Part shown: one piece after another, positions 54,154 through 61,162 of the stretch
Layout of the letters: every line of letters begins with the position of its first letter
How positions within the stretch are numbered: position 1 is the first letter of the stretch
Source: Heyndrickxia shackletonii
GTDB lineage: Bacteria > Bacillota > Bacilli > Bacillales > Bacillaceae_C
Assembly (NCBI RefSeq): GCF_001420715.1
Contig: NZ_LJJC01000004.1
Location: 1,158,519 to 1,222,518 of the forward strand
Direction: 5' to 3'
DNA length: 64,000 nucleotides
Position numbers and translations under genes: made by a program
Notes under the pieces: model-generated
Databases searched by the model: none
The model's input: the letters and a program-made list of their open reading frames with translations, nothing else
Told to the model about the DNA's origin: nothing

Positions 54154-54993
54154 ATGAAAGGATTTAGGGTTCTTTTAAGTTTTATGGTGATGGTTATCAT
54201 TTCCGCTCTTTTGCTGACACCAGTGTTAGCGGACGAAAAAAATATTGTCAATCAAAAGGAAACGATCATTCCCAAAAATGAAAAAGTAGAAAATGTCATT
54301 GTTCTAGGTGATAATGCAACCATCAATGGGGAAGTCAGGGTAGCAGTCGTTGTGATTAATGGAAATTTACAAATTAATAAGACTGCTAATATAAAAGGTC
54401 CGGTCCTCGTCATTGGCGGTCAAATTAATCAAGAAATAGGTGCCAAGGTGACAGAGCCGATTATTTCATTGAACTTGAATGATCAAACGAAAAATAGTTT
54501 TATCCTTGGCGGCTTATTGTTTTTGGCATCGTGGATTACTCGTCTTGCACTAAGCATTCTCCTAGTTCTTATAACGGTTATTGCTGGAATTGCAACGAAG
54601 CATAAATTTAATTCTCTTCCGGAAGGACTTACGATGAAGCCGGGAAGAATGATTATTACAGGGTTTATTTCCAGCCTTGCACTTTTTGCGATTAGTGTCT
54701 TATTAACCATTTTAATTATTGGAATCCCAATTGTAATTATCATTTTAATTGGGGTCATTATTTCTCTTATTGCCGGACTAATTTTTTTAAGCGGACAGTT
54801 GGGAAGTCAATTGAAACTATTTGAAGGAAAACCAAAATGGTTAGTGCTTTTAGCTGGATCCTCATTCATTGTGGCTGCGATAAACTTTCCGCTATTCGGT
54901 GGGATCATTTTATTAATCATTTCATGGTTTTCATTAGGTTTAACCGTGTCATGGCTGTATTATAAATTTACTACAAAAAGAAAAAAGTCGTAG
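54154..54993 (+). CDS. Bactofilin-like polymer-forming membrane protein
   Basis: A 279-residue protein. A signal peptide or first helix (about 5-27) is followed by a short run of beta-helix repeats (NVIVLGDNATINGEVRVAVVVING, in part, about 45-95) like bactofilin/polymer-forming cytoskeletal domains, here on the outer side. Four hydrophobic segments fill about 115-270. Such proteins often sit in operons with ECF factors. It is 13 bases after the anti-sigma gene, so it is probably a third member of the regulon operon, perhaps a sensor or effector at the envelope. Its function is unknown. Confidence 0.75.
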   Translation: MKGFRVLLSFMVMVIISALLLTPVLADEKNIVNQKETIIPKNEKVENVIVLGDNATINGEVRVAVVVINGNLQINKTANIKGPVLVIGGQINQEIGAKVTEPIISLNLNDQTKNSFILGGLLFLASWITRLALSILLVLITVIAGIATKHKFNSLPEGLTMKPGRMIITGFISSLALFAISVLLTILIIGIPIVIIILIGVIISLIAGLIFLSGQLGSQLKLFEGKPKWLVLLAGSSFIVAAINFPLFGGIILLIISWFSLGLTVSWLYYKFTTKRKKS

Positions 54994-55100
54994 ACCATTT
55001 TTTTAAAATTTCTAAACGAAGCATAGTTGTTGATTCACAATATAAATCTATTGACGATAATGATTGCGCACGATCCTATTGGTATAAGAAAACTTTAATC

Positions 55101-55130
55101 AAATCCTTAGCTAATGTTAAGGGTTTTTTT
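55101..55130 (+). terminator. Terminator downstream of the ECF operon
   Basis: AATCCTTAGC pairs with GTTAAGGGTT (two wobbles) around TAAT, with seven T. It lies 110 bases after the last gene. The 290-base gap to the next gene shows nothing else clear apart from a weak AGGATA/TATCCT hairpin near 55210-55235. Confidence 0.75.
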
Positions 55131-55283
55131 ATGTTTTAGTAATAAATTTAATTATAAAATGAACTTTTAACAGAGCAGACAAGTCTATTAATAAGAATCC
55201 TTTAAATTTCAAAGGATAATACCAAAGAATATATCCTCCTTTTTATCTTTTTAAAGATTTAAAGGCAAAAGAGGAGATTTAAT

Positions 55284-56513
55284 ATGGTTATGAAAAAAAA
55301 GGAAAAAATTTTGATTTTATCTGGATCATTTGGTCAAGGACACCAACAAGTAGCAACTGCCATTAAAGAGGCTGCCGAGCTTCGTCTTCCGAACTTTGAG
55401 TCTATCGTGGTAGATTTTATGGCTTGGGCCCACCCAAATGTTTATCCGATTAGCCATTATGTATATATGAAAAGTATTCAAAAGCTACCGCAGCTTTATG
55501 GTTATTTATATAAAAAAACACATGATCGAAATGCTTTTTCATTGGGTTTAAATAATATAATGTCAGCGGGAATGGGAAAAATGTTGAAGTTATTACAACA
55601 AATCAGACCGACAGTTGTAGTAAGCACATTTCCTTTTGCTGCGGGTATTCTTTCTAAATTAAAGGAATATGGACTTACGAATGTTCCATTGGTAACTGTC
55701 ATAACGGATCATTCGACACATAGCTATTGGATTCATCCGTTTACCGATCATTATATTGTTGGCTCAAATGGTGTTAGACAGGAATTAATTCAATTAGGTA
55801 TCACCGGAGAACAAATCACTTGTACAGGTATACCAATTCGAACAAAATTTCTTCAACCGATGAAAAAGGAAGCATGGGTTCGAAAACATGGATTAAATCC
55901 AGATCTTCCAACCATTTTAATTATGGGTGGCGGAGATGGATTAATTGGAGAAGAACTTTTAAATGCGGATACATTGGACACCTTGCCTTTTAAAGCTCAA
56001 TTTATTATTTTGTGTGGAAGAAATGAAAAATTACGGAAGCAATTAGAAGAAGGACTTCATTCTTCCAAACATCATATACTTTTATTCGGATATATTGAGC
56101 ATGTACAGGAACTAATGGCTATTTCAGATTTAATTGTAACGAAGCCTGGCGGAGTTACAACCTCAGAGGCCATTGCAATGGAACTGCCGATGATACTGTA
56201 TAAACCTCTTCCTGGCCAAGAACAGGAGAATGCTTTATTTTTAACAAAAGCAGGAGTTGCCGTAAAAGCAAAGAGTGGATCCGAAATAATTGCATCCATT
56301 TCAACCGTTTTAAAAAATCCTGCCGTAGTGTTAAGCATGAGAGACAATGCGAGAAATATTAATAGAAAAGAAGCTGCATTTGATGCGGTTGACATTATAA
56401 CCGAGTATATGATGAATCAAAGACCCTTTTATGAAGCGGAATTATCGCCCATGACAAAATGGAGAACAAATCGCTTATTGAAACGAGAAGGTGCTTTTTA
56501 TAGTCATATTTAA
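55284..56513 (+). CDS. UgtP/MGDG-synthase-like glycosyltransferase (second copy)
   Basis: A 409-residue GT28-type enzyme. The N-terminal domain opens with ILILSGSFGQGHQQVATAIK and has the MGDG-synthase pattern. The C-terminal half has MGGGDGLIGEE and the sugar-nucleotide loop DLIVTKPGGVTTSEAIAMELP followed by YKPLPGQEQENA, closely like B. subtilis UgtP. It probably adds glucose from UDP-glucose to diacylglycerol to make the lipoteichoic acid anchor glycolipid. GAGGAG lies 9 bases before the ATG. It is the closer of the two copies to UgtP in the C-terminal motif, but I do not assign the name. A polysaccharide deacetylase gene follows. Confidence 0.85.
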   Translation: MVMKKKEKILILSGSFGQGHQQVATAIKEAAELRLPNFESIVVDFMAWAHPNVYPISHYVYMKSIQKLPQLYGYLYKKTHDRNAFSLGLNNIMSAGMGKMLKLLQQIRPTVVVSTFPFAAGILSKLKEYGLTNVPLVTVITDHSTHSYWIHPFTDHYIVGSNGVRQELIQLGITGEQITCTGIPIRTKFLQPMKKEAWVRKHGLNPDLPTILIMGGGDGLIGEELLNADTLDTLPFKAQFIILCGRNEKLRKQLEEGLHSSKHHILLFGYIEHVQELMAISDLIVTKPGGVTTSEAIAMELPMILYKPLPGQEQENALFLTKAGVAVKAKSGSEIIASISTVLKNPAVVLSMRDNARNINRKEAAFDAVDIITEYMMNQRPFYEAELSPMTKWRTNRLLKREGAFYSHI

Positions 56514-56520
56514 TGCGAAA

Positions 56521-56697
56521 AGAGGAAGCGCCTGCCCATTGATGTACAAAATATCGGGCCTCGACGCATGATTTAGGAAACACAGTGAGGAGTATAGGAG
56601 CTAGTAAAATTTGAAATCTAATTTTACCTGATGTTAACTTATCATAGGGTAGAGACCCGAAGTTTGCGAGTCGATAGGCGCTGGGACTAGACATTAC
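56521..56697 (-). repeat. Family-2 intergenic element, longest copy
   Basis: Read on the minus strand it starts AATGTCTAGTCCCAGCGCCT and ends GGGCAGGCGCTTCCTCTTTT. AGCGCCT (56528-56534) and AGGCGCT (56678-56684) are inverted ends enclosing about 140 bases. The TGTCTAG-CAGCGCC core resembles the family-2 copies at 27.1 and 36.8 kb. No gene is present, and the element fills the gap between the transferase and deacetylase genes. Confidence 0.55.
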
Positions 56698-56719
56698 TAA
56701 GGAAGGGATGTAATTTCAG

Positions 56720-57442
56720 ATGAGGGTATTGTTTCTAATCCTTGCTATTATTCTTTTATATACCGTAGTTCCCTATATCCTATCCACATGGCTTGGGATA
56801 GGTGTTCTTCGTAAGGACAAAGCAAAATGCGGGGTCGCTTTTACTTTTGATGACGGCCCAGATCCGAAATATACTGCACAGCTTCTGGACTTACTAAAAA
56901 AACATCGAATCAAAGCAACCTTTTTTGTAGTTGGTTCGAAAGCGGAAAAAAATCCAGAACTAATTTTAAGAATGCATCATGAAGGCCATTTAATTGGTAT
57001 TCATAATTATGTGCATCGTTCCAATTGGCTGATGATGCCTTGGACGGTTAGACGAGATTTAGAAAAATCAGCCGCAATCATTGAAGGTATCACCGGCGAA
57101 AGGCCAATTTACTACCGTCCTCCATGGGGATTGATGAATTTCTTTGATTTTTTCTTAATTGGTAAATTTCAATTAATATTATGGTCAAAAATGTTTGGAG
57201 ATTGGCGCAGTAAAGGCGGAAGTAAAAAAATTATTCACGGCATATTGAATCATGTAAAACCTGGAGATATTATTTTATTGCATGACAGCGGTGAAACTTG
57301 GGGAGCAAATGAGGACGCCCCTTCCTATACAATTGAAGGATTAAAGCATGTTTTCACTGCATTAAAAAAACAAGGCGTTCAATTCACACGAATTGATGAA
57401 ATTGCAGGAAATAAGCTTCATATAAGACAATCACATATATAG
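56720..57442 (+). CDS. Polysaccharide deacetylase family protein (NodB domain)
   Basis: A 240-residue protein with one N-terminal membrane helix (about 3-24) and an extracellular NodB-type domain. The catalytic and metal ligands are TFDDGPD (Asp pair), H-x3-H as HNYVH, RPPWG and HDSG. Such enzymes remove N-acetyl groups from peptidoglycan, chitin-like oligomers or wall polysaccharides with Zn or similar metal. The metal site is intact. AGGAAGGGATG lies just before the ATG region. Its place after a UgtP-like gene suggests cell wall or glycolipid modification. Confidence 0.88.
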   Translation: MRVLFLILAIILLYTVVPYILSTWLGIGVLRKDKAKCGVAFTFDDGPDPKYTAQLLDLLKKHRIKATFFVVGSKAEKNPELILRMHHEGHLIGIHNYVHRSNWLMMPWTVRRDLEKSAAIIEGITGERPIYYRPPWGLMNFFDFFLIGKFQLILWSKMFGDWRSKGGSKKIIHGILNHVKPGDIILLHDSGETWGANEDAPSYTIEGLKHVFTALKKQGVQFTRIDEIAGNKLHIRQSHI

Positions 57443-57453
57443 ACCACTTAGGA

Positions 57454-57484
57454 GGCTGGACATTTTTGTTCGGTCTTTTTTTTT
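57454..57484 (+). terminator. Terminator of the deacetylase gene
   Basis: GGCTGGAC pairs with GTTCGGTC (three wobbles) around ATTTTT, then nine T. Confidence 0.75.
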
Positions 57485-57486
57485 AT

Positions 57487-57518
57487 AACAAAAAGAACCC
57501 GCAGCTTTACGGGTTCTT
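57487..57518 (-). terminator. Terminator of the DedA-PAP2 gene
   Basis: AAGAACCCG (57493-57501) pairs with CGGGTTCTT (57510-57518). Read on the minus strand it overlaps the stop codon and runs into TTTTTG. Confidence 0.8.
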
Positions 57519-58809
57519 ATTTCGTAGTGGAGGATTGCTTGATTAAATTCAATAATCTCGAAAGTTCAATTAACAAAATAACTAAGCAAATCCACACGCC
57601 GCCAAACGTATATCCTGCAACAAGATCGCTCGGATGCTGATATCCTAGATAGATATGGCTTGCGGTAATAACAAGCATGATTAATATTTCTAAACTGACA
57701 ATGATGGTGTTCAACAAACTGTTTTTACTATGTCTGACAACAACATACATAAAGAAAGCATATATTACTATGGTTAGCAAGGTTTCCTCACTCGGGAAAT
57801 TTTTACTGACTACTTTTCCTGTCGTTATCATATTAAACAGGAAAGGCAGCCCTTTACTTAATAAAACACCACCAATAATTCCGATTACATAGTACTGATA
57901 TTCCAATAATTTATTTTTCCCTTTTATTCCGATCCAAATAACAGTAAGGATGCCAACGGCTAAAAGAGATTGCCATGATGTTAATCTGCTGAAGATTTTC
58001 ATTAAATGGGTCCAATTTTGGTTGAATGCATATAACACAACCGTATTTGCAATTGTATTAAACTGCTGGAACTCGTTTCCGATAAAATCATCTATTAATC
58101 CGATCATTAAACTAAATAAAGCGATAAACAAAACGGTGATAAAAAAAATAAGTAATTTTATTTTAATAAAGCTTCTAAAACGCATAAATGTATGAACAAA
58201 TAGAAGAATTAAATTTTCTTTGATTTGAGTCTTGTATGTTTTGATTAGGAAATACAGTAAATAAATAATTCCGATAACCACACAACCGATAATGACATAG
58301 ATCTTTGCCTGCTGGTGAAATTGCTCCCATTTAGGTCCAAAAATTTTGCCCAGGAAAATAAATGTACCTACCCATAGAAATACGCCTATATAAGCAAAAA
58401 TTGCATATGATTTAAAGGAAATTCTTGTAACCCCGGAAAAAAGACTTGTTACATGGCGAACCCCCGGGATGAAGTAGGAAAATAATAATAATCTTTTTCC
58501 ATATTTTCGATGCCACTTCGACATTTTTTCAATTTTGTCCGGCCCCATATGAATTTTACTGCCATATTTATTAAAGAATGGAGCTCCTAGCTTATACCCA
58601 ATCCAATAGGAAATCGTTACCCCAATAATACCTCCAAGTCCACCAAACAGGATGGTTAAGAATAAATTCAGCTTTCCCTGGTATACTCGAAACCCAACGT
58701 AACTCATAAGTATTTCATTCGGGATTGGTATTATAATCAGCTCTAACATTAGCGAAAAAAACAATACGATATAACCGTACTGGTCTATTAAATGAATAAG
58801 TAAATTCAT
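57517..58809 (-). CDS. DedA (VTT) domain fused to a degenerate PAP2 domain
   Basis: A 430-residue protein with ten or more membrane helices. Residues about 1-200 are a DedA/SNARE-associated domain (PIPNEILMSYVGF, GLGGIIGVTISYWIGYKLG, FSYFIPGVRH), a family linked to undecaprenyl phosphate or phospholipid translocation. Residues about 215-430 follow a PAP2 lipid-phosphatase layout, but only the last motif survives in part (SHIYLGYQHPSD in place of SRxxxxxHxxxD). PSGH is PSEE, and K-x6-RP is not present. The phosphatase half is therefore probably inactive or altered. It is a single gene next to the real undecaprenyl-diphosphate phosphatase gene. Confidence 0.82.
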   Translation of the reverse strand: MNLLIHLIDQYGYIVLFFSLMLELIIIPIPNEILMSYVGFRVYQGKLNLFLTILFGGLGGIIGVTISYWIGYKLGAPFFNKYGSKIHMGPDKIEKMSKWHRKYGKRLLLFSYFIPGVRHVTSLFSGVTRISFKSYAIFAYIGVFLWVGTFIFLGKIFGPKWEQFHQQAKIYVIIGCVVIGIIYLLYFLIKTYKTQIKENLILLFVHTFMRFRSFIKIKLLIFFITVLFIALFSLMIGLIDDFIGNEFQQFNTIANTVVLYAFNQNWTHLMKIFSRLTSWQSLLAVGILTVIWIGIKGKNKLLEYQYYVIGIIGGVLLSKGLPFLFNMITTGKVVSKNFPSEETLLTIVIYAFFMYVVVRHSKNSLLNTIIVSLEILIMLVITASHIYLGYQHPSDLVAGYTFGGVWICLVILLIELSRLLNLIKQSSTTK

Positions 58810-59063
58810 TTTTACTCCTCCATGCCTAAAAACAATTTACTATTAAAATGACGGATTATGGAACGCGAAAGTTCAAGAAAAATGTAGTTTTATTTGGTTT
58901 TATTCTGTAAAATGATATGTATTCCACTATTTAGTGTGGGTGTATTGGGCTTATCATAAACCCAATTATTAATGGGTAATTTTTACACTTTCAATATACA
59001 TGAACTTTTTGTTTAATAATAGAGTCTTTATATTGTTAGACAAAAAAATTATTAAAAGAATAA

Positions 59064-59090
59064 TGAAACATTTTAAAGAGCATTTCCGTC
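59064..59090 (+). promoter_or_regulatory. Sigma-M-type (ECF) promoter of bcrC
   Basis: TGAAAC (59064-59069), 17 bases, then CGTC (59087-59090), a full match to the Bacillus sigma-M/X consensus, 42 bases before the bcrC ATG. B. subtilis bcrC is known to be driven by ECF sigma factors. The 322-base gap 58810-59131 otherwise contains AT-rich sequence with one weak hairpin (ATTGGG/CCCAAT near 58947). Confidence 0.75.
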
Positions 59091-59131
59091 ATAAACGGGA
59101 TAAAATAAATTAGAAAGTAGGAATTAATGGA

Positions 59132-59716
59132 ATGAATTACCAACTATTTCAATCAATCCACAATTTATCTGGTCATTCTACTATTTTAGATGACATCATG
59201 ATTTTCTTCACGAATTATGCTCTTGTCCTTTATGCCATTTGTTTGCTTGGAATTTGGTTTTTGGGAGGAAACAAGAGCAAAAGAAACGCGTTATATGCGC
59301 TAGGGACAGGAATTGTTGCTTTAGCGGCAAATCTTATTATTTCTAAAATTTATTATGAGCCGCGTCCATTTGTTACGCATCATGATGTCCATACATTAAT
59401 TAAGCATGCGGAAGATGCATCCTTCCCAAGCGATCATGCGACAGGTTCATTTGCCATTGCCTTTGCATTATGGGCTCGTAATCGCAAAATTGGGGTGCCG
59501 ATGATTATTTTAGCGATCATAACTGGTTTTTCACGCGTTTGGGTAGGGGTGCATTATCCATTCGACGTAGTCGGAAGTATTATTGTAGCGGCAATTGTTA
59601 CTTTTATCATATGCAAATTAGAAAGATTCTTAAATCCTATTTTGGATGCCATTATCAAGTTTTACAATTCCTTATTTGGCCGCAAATCAAAAGGAGATTA
59701 CAAAAAGTCAATCTAA
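59132..59716 (+). CDS. bcrC: Undecaprenyl-diphosphate phosphatase (PAP2 family)
   Basis: A 194-residue membrane phosphatase that recycles undecaprenyl pyrophosphate and confers bacitracin tolerance. All three PAP2 motifs are complete: KIYYEPRP (Lys72 to Arg78-Pro79), PSDH (residues 99-102, with the catalytic His102), and SRVWVGVHYPFD (Ser134-Arg135, His141, Asp145). About five membrane helices are visible. A sigma-M-type promoter lies in front, as in Bacillus. The neighbouring DedA-PAP2 fusion lacks these residues, so this is the functional copy of the pair. Confidence 0.93.
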   Translation: MNYQLFQSIHNLSGHSTILDDIMIFFTNYALVLYAICLLGIWFLGGNKSKRNALYALGTGIVALAANLIISKIYYEPRPFVTHHDVHTLIKHAEDASFPSDHATGSFAIAFALWARNRKIGVPMIILAIITGFSRVWVGVHYPFDVVGSIIVAAIVTFIICKLERFLNPILDAIIKFYNSLFGRKSKGDYKKSI

Positions 59717-59776
59717 GACGTGGACCACATTTTAAAAGAGTACCCACAGAGTAAAATTTTTTAAAATTCCTAAACG

Positions 59777-59816
59777 ACAAAGAAAGGGCTGTTTATATGA
59801 ACAGCCCTTTCTTTGT
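59777..59816 (+). terminator. Terminator of bcrC
   Basis: A perfect 17-bp stem (ACAAAGAAAGGGCTGTT at 59777-59793 with 59800-59816) around TATATG. Confidence 0.85.
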
Positions 59817-59820
59817 ATGT

Positions 59821-59854
59821 AAAAAAATAAAACGCTCAACTATCCAGTTGAGCG
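59821..59854 (-). terminator. Terminator of the ferredoxin gene
   Basis: CGCTCAACT (59833-59841) pairs with AGTTGAGCG (59846-59854). On the minus strand it is followed by a T-rich tail at 59821-59832. Confidence 0.85.
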
Positions 59855-59870
59855 AATGTCATAAGTATTA

Positions 59871-60107
59871 TTATGAGCTAAAGTGTTGGCGTGCTTTTTC
59901 TAAGAATGGTAAATCCTCATCAAGCAATTCTTCCTCATGGAAGATTGCGTCCACTGGACAAACCGCTTGGCAAGCACCGCAGTCGATACAAATATCAGGG
60001 TCAATGTAAAATTGATCTTTTCCTTCTGCAATACAATCGACCGGACAAACCTCAACACATTCAGCCGCTTTTTCACCTGCACATGGGAATGTAATGACAT
60101 AAGCCAT
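59871..60107 (-). CDS. 7Fe ferredoxin ([3Fe-4S][4Fe-4S])
   Basis: A 78-residue cytosolic electron carrier. Cysteines 9, 17 and 50 in the spacing C-x7-C ... C fit a [3Fe-4S] site, and Cys21, 40, 43, 46 (VCPVDCI ... CIDCGACQAVCP) fit a [4Fe-4S] site. This is the 7Fe class found in many Bacillus and Mycobacterium relatives. The remaining Cys25 is also usual in such proteins. The start reads MAYVITFPCAG, the classic N-terminus. It is a single-gene unit converging on bcrC, and the redox partner is not in the window. Confidence 0.9.
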   Translation of the reverse strand: MAYVITFPCAGEKAAECVEVCPVDCIAEGKDQFYIDPDICIDCGACQAVCPVDAIFHEEELLDEDLPFLEKARQHFSS

Positions 60108-60242
60108 AATGAAATAACCACCTTTTCCTTGAACCTATTTACGAAATCCGTTCTGTCTGAATTTCTAATGTAGGTAAATATTTTAAAGAGATATGTTTGA
60201 ATTTGACATACCCCTAAGATTATCCTTCTATATATTATCATA

Positions 60243-60270
60243 TTTTAAAGTAATTAAATTAATCTTAACT
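60243..60270 (+). promoter_or_regulatory. Weak candidate Pho box upstream of phoPR
   Basis: TTTTAA, TTAAAT and TTAACT begin at 60243, 60254 and 60265, an exact 11-base period as in PhoP sites, about 195 bases before phoP. The surrounding DNA is very AT-rich, so chance is possible. The rest of the 357-base gap 60108-60464 shows a -10-like TAGAAT at 60423 and nothing else clear. Confidence 0.3.
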
Positions 60271-60464
60271 TATTTTTCTAGTTCATAAAATGTTTTTTTA
60301 GAAATTTTTTTCTAAGTGCCATTTGTTTCTAATAAGTATTATTGGATGAAAATAGATTATGTGGATAATTTTATACGCTTTTATCAAATCAGAAATTTCT
60401 TTCCCATTTAGTTACAACATTGTAGAATGAAATCGAATAGGTCTATCATGGAGGGGATTAAGTA

Positions 60465-61160
60465 GTGACGAAAATTTTAGTTGTAGATGATGAATCTTCT
60501 ATTGTGACATTGTTGAAATTCAATTTGGAGCAAGCAGGTTTTACTGTAGTTACAGCTCTAAATGGAAAGGAAGGCTACACCATCGCAAGTCAGGAAGAAC
60601 TGGATCTTATTGTGTTAGATTTAATGTTACCTGAAATGGATGGTATGGAAATTTGTAAGTCACTGCGTCAAGAGAAAATAAACACTCCTATCTTAATGCT
60701 GACAGCTAAAGATGACGAATTAGATAAAATCCTTGGGCTTGAGCTTGGAGCTGATGATTACTTAACTAAGCCGTTCAGTCCTCGAGAAGTTGTAGCGAGG
60801 GTAAAAGCAATCCTCCGCAGGACAAAAATAAATGAAGAAAGTGAAACCACCGTTGAAAAGGTTTTGAAAATAGGAGATCTGGAAGTTTTGCCAGATCAAT
60901 ATGAAGCACGCTTTAAAGGAATAAAGCTTGAATTAACTCCAAAGGAATTTGAGTTATTGTTATATTTAACACAGCATTCTGGAAAAGTACTAAGTAGAGA
61001 CCAATTATTGAATGCTGTTTGGGATTATGATTATGCAGGAGATACACGAATTGTAGATGTACATATCAGTCATCTTCGCGAAAAAATTGAAGAAGACACG
61101 AAACAGCCGCAATATATCAAAACGATAAGAGGATTCGGTTATAAAATGGAAGGAATGTAA
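60465..61160 (+). CDS. phoP: Phosphate-starvation response regulator PhoP
   Basis: A 231-residue OmpR-family regulator. The receiver domain has Asp52 (LIVLDLMLPEMDG) and Lys102 (DDYLTKPFSP). The winged-helix domain (about 135-230) ends in HISHLREKIE and IRGFGYKME. The sequence fits Bacillus PhoP. GTG start with GGAGGGG upstream. It is 2 bases before phoR and about 2 kb before pstS, whose promoter carries a clear Pho box, so the local target supports the assignment. Phosphorylated PhoP activates phosphate uptake genes and controls teichoic acid synthesis. Confidence 0.93.
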   Translation: MTKILVVDDESSIVTLLKFNLEQAGFTVVTALNGKEGYTIASQEELDLIVLDLMLPEMDGMEICKSLRQEKINTPILMLTAKDDELDKILGLELGADDYLTKPFSPREVVARVKAILRRTKINEESETTVEKVLKIGDLEVLPDQYEARFKGIKLELTPKEFELLLYLTQHSGKVLSRDQLLNAVWDYDYAGDTRIVDVHISHLREKIEEDTKQPQYIKTIRGFGYKMEGM

Positions 61161-61162
61161 AC

